Assembly: GCA_934667865.1 (NCBI GenBank)
Contig: CAKUMR010000036.1
Coordinates: forward strand, 1-8,618
Length of the DNA: 8,618 nt
Source of the DNA: an uncultured Oscillospiraceae bacterium
GTDB taxonomy: Bacteria > Bacillota_A > Clostridia > Oscillospirales > Oscillospiraceae
Direction: 5' to 3'
This document shows, piece by piece, positions 1 through 6,376 of this stretch. The notes under the pieces are model-generated. The model saw only the letters and a list, made by a program, of their open reading frames with translations. It had not been told where the DNA came from and ran no database searches. The stretch's first letter is position 1; every line of letters starts with the position of its first letter. The translations under genes and the position numbers were made by a program.

Positions 1-4
1 CCTC

Positions 5-189
5 ATAAGAAAACATAGCCCCTTCGCCGAGTCTTTTCCGCCGGAGCTGCGGCGTTTTCCCTTGCGTTACACAAAGTAGCGCTGCGAAAAAACGCCTTGC
101 TCCAACAAAAAATCCTTCGGCGAATGGCTGTAAGCAGTGCCCCCCCCGCAGACAAAGTCTGCGGGGGGGGAGCATCTATGTTTTCTTAT
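5..189. repeat. Structured intergenic element with 14-bp terminal inverted repeats (MITE-like)
   Basis: This gene-free stretch is bounded by a perfect 14-bp inverted repeat: ATAAGAAAACATAG at 5-18 and its reverse complement at 176-189. Inside are nested arms. TTCGCCGA (23-30) pairs with TCGGCGAA (117-124). GGCGTTTT (51-58) pairs with AAAACGCC (89-96). A further 7-bp stem, 64-70 with 76-82, has one G-T wobble and the loop ACAAA. A separate perfect hairpin lies at 140-170. Together the arms would fold into a branched, closed structure. There is no open reading frame typical of a gene and no transposase. A non-autonomous MITE-like repeat or structured palindromic element fits best; a structured RNA is the alternative. 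The window begins four bases before the left arm, so a target-site duplication cannot be judged. Confidence 0.6.
140..170. repeat. Perfect 14-bp GC-rich hairpin (C8/G8 arms)
   Basis: Eight C, then GCAGAC, a three-base AAA loop, GTCTGC and eight G form a perfect 14-bp stem. It lies between the ends of the larger element at 5-189. No T-run follows directly on either strand: the nearest T-rich stretch on the plus strand starts about 10 bases later, within the terminal repeat. It is therefore not a standard intrinsic terminator, although it could still stop or stabilise the end of the minus-strand operon transcript that runs toward it. Confidence 0.75.
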
Positions 190-229
190 TCGGACTCCGC
201 TTTTGGAAGCGCCGATTTATAATTATTTC

Positions 230-496
230 TTACACAGGCTCGTCCATCAGGCGGTCGAACTCCGCCGCGACGCGGTCGAAGTCCTCCTCCGGGATGTCCA
301 GAAGCGTGAAATCGTCGTCCGTGGGAACATAGCCGTAGAGATAAACATCGTCGGAGTCGTCGAGCGCCTCCAGCGCGATATACTGCTTGTCGTCCAGGTC
401 GAACACGCCCATAATGCCGCATTCAAAGCTGGCGCCGTCGTCAAACTCCAGCGTAATGATCTCGTCCTCCGCGTACTGTGCGCGCTTGTCTTCCAT
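230..496 (-). CDS. DUF1292 family protein (YrzB-like)
   Basis: This 88-residue, very acidic, soluble protein is recognised as DUF1292 from its overall pattern. An early LEFDDG turn is followed by C-G-I-M-G-V-F (about 26-32), then D-D-K-Q-Y-I-A-L (about 35-42), a V-Y-L-Y-G-Y strand (about 51-56) and a late L-L-D-I-P-E-E-D-F segment (about 65-73). The family is widespread in Firmicutes and its biochemical role is unknown. Start choice is supported by GGAGG at 506-510, nine bases upstream of the ATG and close to the end of mutY, whose stop codon lies 14 bp away. It is the last gene of the minus-strand operon. In many Firmicutes DUF1292 genes sit near ruvX; here the neighbour is mutY. Its stop is followed by the structured repeat at 5-189. 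Confidence 0.85.
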   Translation of the reverse strand: MEDKRAQYAEDEIITLEFDDGASFECGIMGVFDLDDKQYIALEALDDSDDVYLYGYVPTDDDFTLLDIPEEDFDRVAAEFDRLMDEPV

Positions 497-510
497 GGGT
501 AAAAACCTCC

Positions 511-1587
511 CTATTCTTTGGTAGCTTCAGTATAGCCGTTTTTGCGCCGGCTTGCAAGTGGTTCCTCTAAAAATTGCCGGTAGGCCGTGGGCAGGCCGAG
601 ATTTTCCTCCAGCTCCCGCGCATCTGCCCAGAAAAACTGCGGCGCCTGCACCGCGCAGTCGAGATAGAAGCCGGTCAGCTCCCACTGCACATGAGTGAAA
701 ATATGCGTCCGGTGCACCTTTTTTTCGATGCCCGTGGGGCGCGTGCCCCACTGTGCCGCCTGCGCCAGCGCCTCCTGCGCGGTCAGCTCACCGGGGACAT
801 CCGGAAGCTGCCAGAGTCCCGCAAGCAGTCCCTTCTCCGGGCGGCGGCAGACGGCAATCGCGCCTTCGCAGCGCAGGAGAAACACCGTCCGATTCTCCCG
901 GCGGCGCGGCTTTTTTTCGGCCTTGACGGGATAGCGCAGCTGCTCCCCCGCCGCACGCGCCGCACAGAAATCTGCAACCGGACAAGCCGCGCATTTCGGC
1001 TCGCCGTTTGGAAGGCAGACCGTCGCGCCCAGCTCCATCAGTGCCTGCGTAAAATCGCCGCAGTGTCCCGCGGGATAGATTCTCGCCAGCATTTCGCCGA
1101 TCCCGCGCTTTGTTTTCTCCTCCGTGACCGGCACATCCAGCCGCAGCAGCCGCGCCGCCACGCGCAGGACGTTGCCGTCTACCGCCGGCGTGGGCAGCTC
1201 AAAGCAGATCGAGCAGATCGCGCCCGCCGTGTACGGCCCGACGCCGGGCAGGGCGCGGACGGCGTCATATTCCCGCGGAAACGCTCCGCCGTGCTGCGTC
1301 ACGATCACCTGCGCCGCCTTTTGCAGGTTCCGGGCGCGGCTGTAATAGCCCAGTCCCTCCCAGAGCTTCAGCAGCCGATCCTCCGGCGCATCGGCCAGCG
1401 CCTGCACCGTCGGAAGTACAGTGAGGAATCGCTCGTAATATCCGCGCACCGCCTCCACGCGCGTCTGCTGGAGCATAATTTCCGAAAGCCAGACGTGATA
1501 TGGCTCGCGGTCGCGCCGCCACGGAAGATCCCGGCGGTTGACCGCAAACCACGGCAGCAGCGCCTCCGGCAAAAAATCAAGCGTCAT
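511..1587 (-). CDS. mutY: A/G-specific adenine DNA glycosylase MutY
   Basis: MutY removes adenine mispaired with 8-oxoguanine during base-excision repair. The protein has 358 residues, the usual length. The N-terminal helix-hairpin-helix glycosylase domain shows L-P-W-R (21-24), E-I-M-L-Q-Q-T-R-V with the likely catalytic Glu36, and L-P-G-V-G-P-Y-T-A (113-121) followed by V-D-G-N with the likely catalytic Asp137. The [4Fe-4S] ligands are Cys191, Cys199, Cys202 and Cys208, spaced C-X7-C-X2-C-X5-C, one residue longer in the first gap than the textbook C-X6-C. The C-terminal NUDIX-like domain (about 232-345) carries an F-T-H triad at 297-299, where MutY proteins commonly have F-S-H for 8-oxoG reading. 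The ATG overlaps the end of the upstream exonuclease gene by 11 bp (ATGACGCTTGA). No strong Shine-Dalgarno is visible, so translation is probably coupled. Confidence 0.96.
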   Translation of the reverse strand: MTLDFLPEALLPWFAVNRRDLPWRRDREPYHVWLSEIMLQQTRVEAVRGYYERFLTVLPTVQALADAPEDRLLKLWEGLGYYSRARNLQKAAQVIVTQHGGAFPREYDAVRALPGVGPYTAGAICSICFELPTPAVDGNVLRVAARLLRLDVPVTEEKTKRGIGEMLARIYPAGHCGDFTQALMELGATVCLPNGEPKCAACPVADFCAARAAGEQLRYPVKAEKKPRRRENRTVFLLRCEGAIAVCRRPEKGLLAGLWQLPDVPGELTAQEALAQAAQWGTRPTGIEKKVHRTHIFTHVQWELTGFYLDCAVQAPQFFWADARELEENLGLPTAYRQFLEEPLASRRKNGYTEATKE

Positions 1588-2551
1588 TTTTCGGCTCTCT
1601 GCGCTTTCTTCTGCGGCGGGCAGGCGTGCTCTTTTTCTTCTCGGCCATCAGCTCGTCAAAGCGCTGCGCCGCCTCGGACGCACCCTGATAGACAAGCCGG
1701 CTGACGCGAAGCGTCCCGTCGCGCTCCTTGCTCATGCGCACGCGGATGAGATAGCGCCCGTGCTCCGGGCAGGAGGCCATGGTCATATAGCGCCGCCCCT
1801 CCTGCGAGAGCCACCGCCCGCTGCGCATCTTGCGGCCGCACTGCGGACAGTGTGTTTCCTGCTTTATCATCGCGCCCATTGCGGCGTTTTTGTCCTCGTA
1901 GCCGTGGAATACCGTCCGGCTGATGCAGCCCTCCGGCGGATTGCCGTGGAAGCCGTCCTCGTGGCTGCGCACCGCGCTGGCATACTCCGTGATGCCGCGC
2001 TTCATGTCCAAACGGCTGCAAATAAGCGCCGTATGGTACGCGTCTCCCAGAGCGTCGTGCGCCGGGCGGCTCGGCTCGATCCCCAGAATCTCCATCGCGC
2101 TGGAGAGGGATTTCTGCGCAGAGCCGGTGCCGGTCTGTGCGTTGAACACCATCTGCGCGTTATACCACTTTGTGATCCAGTCCGGCTCGCCGTCGTGCAG
2201 CAGGATGTTGTCCTCCAGCACGCGGATGTCGTCAAAGCCCCACGTCAGGAAAATGCAATCCCCGCCGATCCATGTGCGGAAGCGCTCCAGCGCCTCCGGG
2301 AAGGGCAACCCCTCCTCGCGCAGACGCGCATCGTGCAGTCCCGTGAGCTTGGATACGCGGCTGTTCAGTTTTTTATAATATTTCGGGCATACCAGCACCT
2401 GAAACTCGTCCGCGACCGTGCCGTCCTCCAGCAGGCGCACCGCGCCGATCTGAATGATCTCGCCGTGAATCTGCACGGGCAGCACCTTCTTCGCTGCATA
2501 GGAGCCGGGCCACGGCTGATTCCATTCCATATCCAAAACGATAAACTGCAT
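1577..2551 (-). CDS. DEDDh-type 3'-5' exonuclease with C-terminal zinc ribbon
   Basis: This is a 324-residue predicted 3'-5' exonuclease of the RNase T/DnaQ superfamily (KapD/ERI-1-like branch). Exo I is V-L-D-M-E-W with Asp7 and Glu9. E-I-I-Q-I-G-A-V (31-38) is the typical second strand. The W-G-F-D-D segment (104-108) supplies the middle Asp, and H165-D-A-L-G-D170 is the H-X4-D motif of the DEDDh class. After the nuclease domain (about 1-185) comes a probable zinc ribbon, C235-P-Q-C238 with C261-P-E-H264, then a strongly basic tail (about 305-322). Substrate (RNA or DNA) is not decided by sequence. The chosen ATG has AGGAGAG at 2560-2566, eight bases upstream. An in-frame extension to 2659 would run through the promoter and is rejected. 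It heads an operon with mutY and the DUF1292 gene. Confidence 0.85.
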   Translation of the reverse strand: MQFIVLDMEWNQPWPGSYAAKKVLPVQIHGEIIQIGAVRLLEDGTVADEFQVLVCPKYYKKLNSRVSKLTGLHDARLREEGLPFPEALERFRTWIGGDCIFLTWGFDDIRVLEDNILLHDGEPDWITKWYNAQMVFNAQTGTGSAQKSLSSAMEILGIEPSRPAHDALGDAYHTALICSRLDMKRGITEYASAVRSHEDGFHGNPPEGCISRTVFHGYEDKNAAMGAMIKQETHCPQCGRKMRSGRWLSQEGRRYMTMASCPEHGRYLIRVRMSKERDGTLRVSRLVYQGASEAAQRFDELMAEKKKSTPARRRRKRREPKNDA

Positions 2552-2582
2552 GACGTTTTCTCTCCTGTTCATGATCCTATTC

Positions 2583-2611
2583 ATGATAGCACAGTTTCCT
2601 ACCCTTCGCAA
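2583..2611 (-). promoter_or_regulatory. Sigma-70-type promoter of the exonuclease-mutY-DUF1292 operon
   Basis: Read on the minus strand, TTGCGA (2606-2611) is followed by exactly 17 bases and TATCAT (2583-2588). Each hexamer is close to consensus. Transcription would start near 2576, giving a leader of roughly 25 bases that contains the AGGAGAG ribosome binding site. The -10 and start region overlaps a direct repeat, TTCATGAT (2568-2575 and 2580-2587 on the plus strand). Prediction from sequence only. Confidence 0.65.
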
Positions 2612-2682
2612 CACAAATTGCGCCGCTTTTGCACGATCGCGGGCAAAACGGCATAGCATGGGGAAAACAGGAGGGAAAGATC

Positions 2683-3420
2683 ATGCCATTTTTATTTTTA
2701 AGCCCGTCCACACAGGAGTATAATCCCTACGTCACCAGCGGAAATGAGGAATACTGGATGAACCGTCTGGCGGACCTTATGGTTCCATATTTGCAGGCCT
2801 CCGGCATCAACGTTACGCGCAATGACCCCAGCGGCACCGTCGGCGATTCCATCCGCGCCTCCAACGCCGGAAATTACAGCTTTCACCTCGCGCTGCACAG
2901 CAACGCCGCGCCAGCCTCCGTTTCCGGGCAGGTGCGCGGCATTGACGTCTATTATTACACACCCAGCCTGAACGGGCTGCGTATGGCAAATATCATCGTA
3001 GACAATCTGAAAGAGATCTATCCCCTGCCCGACCGCGTGCGTGCACTTGCCACGACCGCCATCGCAGAGGTTCGCCTGACGAAAGCGCCGGCGGTTCTTG
3101 CGGAGCTGGGCTACCACGACAACATGGCCGACGCTTTATGGATAGAAAACAACCTGCTTGCGATCGCGCGCAGCTTGTCGCTGTCCGTCACGGAGTATTT
3201 CGGGCTGCCGCTTCTCTCGCCGCGCCCGGCGCGGGAGGCCACCGTCCGCCTGCAAAGCGGCACGCTCAATCTGCGCGGCGCGCCCTCCCCGGACGGCCCC
3301 GTCCTTGCCGGAATCCCGAACGGCGCAGCCGTTTCCATTCTCGGCGCTTACAACGACTGGCGCTCCGTCAATTACGACGGCCTGATCGGCTGGGTCAAAA
3401 GCGAATTTCTCTCAGTCTGA
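2683..3420 (+). CDS. Variant Amidase_3-like cell-wall hydrolase with C-terminal SH3b domain
   Basis: This 245-residue protein is likely an N-acetylmuramoyl-L-alanine amidase, cutting the bond between the glycan and stem peptide of peptidoglycan. The catalytic domain (about 1-175) keeps the Glu22/Glu23 region of a zinc ligand, L-A-L-H-S-N-A with His72, and E-L-G-Y-H with the catalytic Glu141. Where classical Amidase_3 proteins begin D-P-G-H, this one reads L-S-P-S-T-Q (6-11), so the first zinc histidine is absent; I recall a clostridial subfamily of this kind. An SH3b wall-binding domain occupies about 187-244 (L-N-L-R near 196, G-W-V-K-S at 236-240). There is no signal peptide or membrane segment, so release may require mother-cell or cell lysis, or a non-classical route. 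ATG follows AGGAGGG (2669-2675) by seven bases. A weak candidate promoter, TTGCAC (2629) with CATAGC (2652), precedes it. Its 3' end overlaps the rubrerythrin gene. Confidence 0.82.
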   Translation: MPFLFLSPSTQEYNPYVTSGNEEYWMNRLADLMVPYLQASGINVTRNDPSGTVGDSIRASNAGNYSFHLALHSNAAPASVSGQVRGIDVYYYTPSLNGLRMANIIVDNLKEIYPLPDRVRALATTAIAEVRLTKAPAVLAELGYHDNMADALWIENNLLAIARSLSLSVTEYFGLPLLSPRPAREATVRLQSGTLNLRGAPSPDGPVLAGIPNGAAVSILGAYNDWRSVNYDGLIGWVKSEFLSV

Positions 3421-4002
3421 GCCCGGCGTTCCGGCAGCCATCCAGCCCTTTCCTTTGCCGCAGACCGGGCAATGCTCCGCGGCCTCCCCGGAGGTATAGG
3501 TGTAGCCGCAGTTCAGGCAGTGCCACGCGGCGGGCTCGTCCCTGCGCCAGCGCATCCCGGAGAGATATTCCTCCCTGGCCTGTGAAAAGGCGTCGTGGTG
3601 CTGCCCCTCTATGGAGGCGATCATGCGCCACAGCCGGGCGGCATCCGCATACCCTTCTTCCTCCGCCGTTTGGGCAAAGGCCGGATAGACCCGCTCGAGC
3701 TCTGCCTGCTCACCCTCGGCGGCAAATTGGAGATTTTCGCCGGTATTGCCGAAGGAGAAGGGATAGCCCGCCTCCAGATCGACATTTTCAATCGTCTTTC
3801 CGCCGTGCTTCGTCAGAAGCTCCCAGAATTCCTCCGCATGAATCTTTTCATTCTCCGCCGTCTGCTCAAACAGACGTGCAAGGCCCTCCTGTCCTTCGCG
3901 GCGCGCCTGCTGCGCATAGAAAGTATAGCGGTTTCTGGCCTGCGATTCGCCCGCAAAGCTGCGCGCAAGGTTCTGCATGGTCTGTGATTGCAAGAAGTTC
4001 AT
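3412..4002 (-). CDS. rbr: Rubrerythrin (non-haem diiron peroxidase)
   Basis: Rubrerythrin reduces hydrogen peroxide to water in the cytoplasm of anaerobes, taking electrons through its rubredoxin-like centre. At 196 residues it has the classic two-domain length. The ferritin-like domain supplies probable diiron ligands Glu19 (G-E-S-Q-A-R), Glu52 and His55 (E-N-E-K-I-H), Glu98 and Glu101 (E-G-E-Q-A-E), and Glu132 with His135 (I-E-G-Q-H). The C-terminal rubredoxin-like site is C162-L-N-C165 and C178-P-V-C181, twelve residues apart. A strong GGAGG sits eight bases upstream of the ATG (plus-strand 4011-4015). It is divergent from the hydratase gene and convergent with the amidase gene, whose last nine bases it overlaps. 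No clear PerR box or minus-strand promoter could be picked out. Confidence 0.96.
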   Translation of the reverse strand: MNFLQSQTMQNLARSFAGESQARNRYTFYAQQARREGQEGLARLFEQTAENEKIHAEEFWELLTKHGGKTIENVDLEAGYPFSFGNTGENLQFAAEGEQAELERVYPAFAQTAEEEGYADAARLWRMIASIEGQHHDAFSQAREEYLSGMRWRRDEPAAWHCLNCGYTYTSGEAAEHCPVCGKGKGWMAAGTPGSD

Positions 4003-4064
4003 AGCATTTCCTCCCTTTCTCTGTGCAGTATCTCACCGCAGACGGAAAAATATTCGCTCTTTGC

Positions 4065-4093
4065 TTGCAATCAGCCGCGTTTTTGTGTATATT
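4065..4093 (+). promoter_or_regulatory. Sigma-70-type promoter of the hydratase operon
   Basis: TTGCAA (4065-4070), a 17-base spacer, and TATATT (4088-4093) form a near-consensus promoter about 30 bases before the hydratase start codon. The -35 hexamer is its own reverse complement and lies in TTGCTTGCAA (4061-4070), but no matching -10 was found for the divergent rubrerythrin gene. The leader has GGAGGA at 4112-4117, six bases before the ATG. Confidence 0.7.
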
Positions 4094-4123
4094 TTAGGGT
4101 AAAGAAAACTCGGAGGAATTCCC

Positions 4124-6352
4124 ATGATCAAGATTTATAACGAACCGATGTGCTATCGCGGCGGCCGTCTGTTTCCTGCCCGCGAACCGGAGCTTGCTTC
4201 CGGCTGCAAAAAAACAATCACCTATCACATTCTGAGCGCCCACAATACCTCCGGCTCCATGGACAGGCTGAAGCTGAAATTTGACGCCATGGCCTCCCAC
4301 GACATCACCTATGTGGGCATCATCCAGACCGCCCGCGCCTCCGGCCTGAAGGAATTCCCGCTGCCCTATGTGCTGACCAACTGCCACAACTCTCTGTGCG
4401 CCGTCGGCGGCACGATCAACGAGGACGACCATGTGTTCGGTCTGTCCGCGGCGAAGCGCTACGGCGGTGAGTTCGTCCCGGCGCATCAGGCGGTCATCCA
4501 CAGCTATATGCGTGAGATGTACGCCGGCTCCGGCCGGATGATCCTCGGCTCCGATTCGCACACCCGCTACGGCGCTTACGGCACGCTGGCCATCGGCGAG
4601 GGCGGGCCGGAGCTGGTCAAGCAGCTTCTCGGCCGCACCTATGACATCTCCTATCCGCGCGTCGTCGGCGTACACCTGACCGGCAAGCCTCGACCGGGCG
4701 TCGGTCCGCAGGACGTCGCACTGGCGCTCATCGCCGCGACCTTCCCCAAGGGGCTGGTGAAAAACAGCGTTCTGGAATTCTTCGGCGGCGGTGTGGTAAA
4801 TCTCAGCATCGACTACCGCAACGGCATCGACGTGATGACCACGGAAACGAGCTGCCTGTCGTCCGTCTGGCAGACGGATGAAACCGTGCGCTGCGCCCTC
4901 TCCGTCCACGGCCGGCCGGAGGCCTACCGTGCGCTTGCGCCGGAGGAGGGCGCCTGCTACGACATGGGCATAGAGCTCGACCTCTCGACGGTTGAGCCGA
5001 TGATCGCGCTGCCCTTCCACCCCTCCAACGCCCTGCCCATCCGCGAATTCAACGAAAATTTGGACGATCTGCTGCACGCGGTGGACGAGGAAACCGTCCG
5101 CGCACTGAGCCTGAAAAAGGCTCCCGCCTCCCTGCGTGAGAAGATCCGCGGCGGGAAATTCTACGCCGATCAGGGCGTAATTGCCGGCTGCTCCGGCGGC
5201 ACATACCAGAATCTCCTGCAAGCTGCCGAAATTCTCAAGGGCGCGTCGCTGGGCGACGGGCACTTCGGGCTGTCCTGCTATCCCGCAAGCCAGCCCGTCC
5301 TGATGGAGCTGATGCGCACGGGTGCATTGGAAAAGCTGATGGCCTGCGGCGCAAGCATTCGCAGTGCCTTCTGCGGCCCCTGCTTCGGCGCGGGCGACGT
5401 CCCGGCAAACGGATCCTTCTCCATCCGACACTCCACGCGCAACTTCCCCAATCGAGAGGGCTCCAAGCCCACGCAGGGGCAGGTCGCCTACGTCGCCCTG
5501 ATGGACGCGCGCTCCATCGCCGCCTCCGCGCTCTGCGGCGGCGCGATCACGCCCGCGACCGAATTGGAGGGGCTGATGGAGGACCCGGCCTATCTGGACT
5601 ATCATTTTGACCCCTCGTCCTATTCCCGCGTCTACCACGGCGTGGGCCGACCCGACCCCGCGCAGGAGCTGGTGTTCGGGCCGAACATCGCCGACTGGCC
5701 CCGTCAGATTGCCCTGCCGGAAAATCTTCTGGTAACCGTTGCCTCGGCCATCTATGACCCCGTCACCACGACGGACGAGCTGATCCCCTCCGGCGAGACC
5801 TCCTCCTACCGCAGCAATCCCGAAAAACTGAGCGACTTTGCGCTCAGCCGCAAGGACCCGGAATATGTCAGCCGCGCCAAGGCTGTGCTGGCGCAGGAGG
5901 CGGAGCGCCGTCAGTCCCCCGAGACCTTCGCGATTGAGGGGTTTGACCCGCGCGCCACGGGCTTCGGCAGCGCCGTGATGTCCATCCGTCCGGGCGACGG
6001 CTCGGCAAGAGAGCAGGCAGCCTCCTGCCAGCGCGTGCTGGGCGGCGTGGCAAACCTCTGCGAGGATTACGCGACCAAGCGCTATCGCAGCAACGTCATC
6101 AACTGGGGCATGCTGCCCTTCACGGTCGAGCATATCGCGGACTACAACATCCGGCCCGGCGACCGCGTCTGGATTCCCGGCATCCGCAAGGCGCTGTTGA
6201 GTGAGACCGACCGCGTGGAAGCAGTCCTGCTGCAAGGCGAAGAGCGGACAAGCCTCACCCTGTGGCTGAAAAACCTGAGCCGCGAGGAGCGCGATATCAT
6301 CCTCGCCGGCTGTCTGATCAATTACTACGCAGGAAGCAGTGAAACCCGCTGA
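4124..6352 (+). CDS. Aconitase-superfamily [4Fe-4S] hydratase (YbhJ-like), substrate unknown
   Basis: This 742-residue protein belongs to the aconitase/homoaconitase superfamily, probably the single-chain hydratase group that includes E. coli YbhJ. Family enzymes dehydrate and rehydrate hydroxy-acids at a [4Fe-4S] cluster. Visible signatures are L-G-S-D-S-H-T (141-147), [10 protein letters not shown] (221-230), A-G-C356-S-G-G-T-Y for the first cluster Cys, and F-C417-G-P-C420 for the other two. The C-X60-C-X2-C spacing is close to mitochondrial aconitase. R-N-F-P-N-R (439-444) and G-Q-V-A-Y (452-456) match the conserved substrate region. The swivelling C-terminal domain (about 600-735) contains N-W-G-M-L-P-F (660-666). 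All cluster ligands are present, so activity is likely, but the first-domain details differ enough from AcnA/AcnB that citrate should not be assumed. It is the first gene after the 4065 promoter and is followed by a permease 24 bp downstream. Confidence 0.88.
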   Translation: MIKIYNEPMCYRGGRLFPAREPELASGCKKTITYHILSAHNTSGSMDRLKLKFDAMASHDITYVGIIQTARASGLKEFPLPYVLTNCHNSLCAVGGTINEDDHVFGLSAAKRYGGEFVPAHQAVIHSYMREMYAGSGRMILGSDSHTRYGAYGTLAIGEGGPELVKQLLGRTYDISYPRVVGVHLTGKPRPGVGPQDVALALIAATFPKGLVKNSVLEFFGGGVVNLSIDYRNGIDVMTTETSCLSSVWQTDETVRCALSVHGRPEAYRALAPEEGACYDMGIELDLSTVEPMIALPFHPSNALPIREFNENLDDLLHAVDEETVRALSLKKAPASLREKIRGGKFYADQGVIAGCSGGTYQNLLQAAEILKGASLGDGHFGLSCYPASQPVLMELMRTGALEKLMACGASIRSAFCGPCFGAGDVPANGSFSIRHSTRNFPNREGSKPTQGQVAYVALMDARSIAASALCGGAITPATELEGLMEDPAYLDYHFDPSSYSRVYHGVGRPDPAQELVFGPNIADWPRQIALPENLLVTVASAIYDPVTTTDELIPSGETSSYRSNPEKLSDFALSRKDPEYVSRAKAVLAQEAERRQSPETFAIEGFDPRATGFGSAVMSIRPGDGSAREQAASCQRVLGGVANLCEDYATKRYRSNVINWGMLPFTVEHIADYNIRPGDRVWIPGIRKALLSETDRVEAVLLQGEERTSLTLWLKNLSREERDIILAGCLINYYAGSSETR

Positions 6353-6376
6353 TTTCCGCAAAAAGGAGCGTTATTC

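Noticed and set aside
140..190. Hairpin plus T-rich stretch as an intrinsic terminator
   Set aside because: The T-rich part begins about 10 bases after the stem and belongs to the terminal inverted repeat, so the usual stem-then-T-run layout is missing.
574..1704. A 376-codon plus-strand open frame across mutY
   Set aside because: It is in antisense codon register with mutY, rich in Arg and Pro, without recognisable domains, and contradicted by the clear MutY protein.
1538..2656. A 372-codon plus-strand open frame across the exonuclease gene
   Set aside because: It is again in antisense register with a well-supported gene, with no domain pattern and no good ribosome binding site.
2552..2659. 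A 36-codon N-terminal extension of the exonuclease
   Set aside because: It would run through the predicted promoter. The internal ATG at 2549-2551 has a good ribosome binding site and starts directly at the Exo I strand.
2629..2682. An upstream TTG start for the amidase
   Set aside because: The ATG at 2683 has AGGAGGG at ideal spacing and begins at the first strand of the domain; the extension has no such support.
3138..4004. A 288-codon plus-strand open frame spanning the amidase end and rubrerythrin
   Set aside because: Its composition is dominated by Arg, Pro and Ser, it crosses two well-supported genes, and it has no ribosome binding site or domain.
4003..4123. Divergent promoter for rubrerythrin using the same TTGCAA and a PerR box
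   Set aside because: On the minus strand no acceptable -10 hexamer lies 16-18 bases from TTGCAA, and no convincing PerR-type palindrome was seen.
4094..6361. A 755-codon open frame antisense to the hydratase gene
   Set aside because: It is exactly in codon register with the hydratase. In that register it stays open whenever the sense gene avoids TTA, CTA and TCA codons, which GC-rich genes do. Its protein shows no family pattern, while the sense protein has full aconitase motifs, a promoter and a ribosome binding site.
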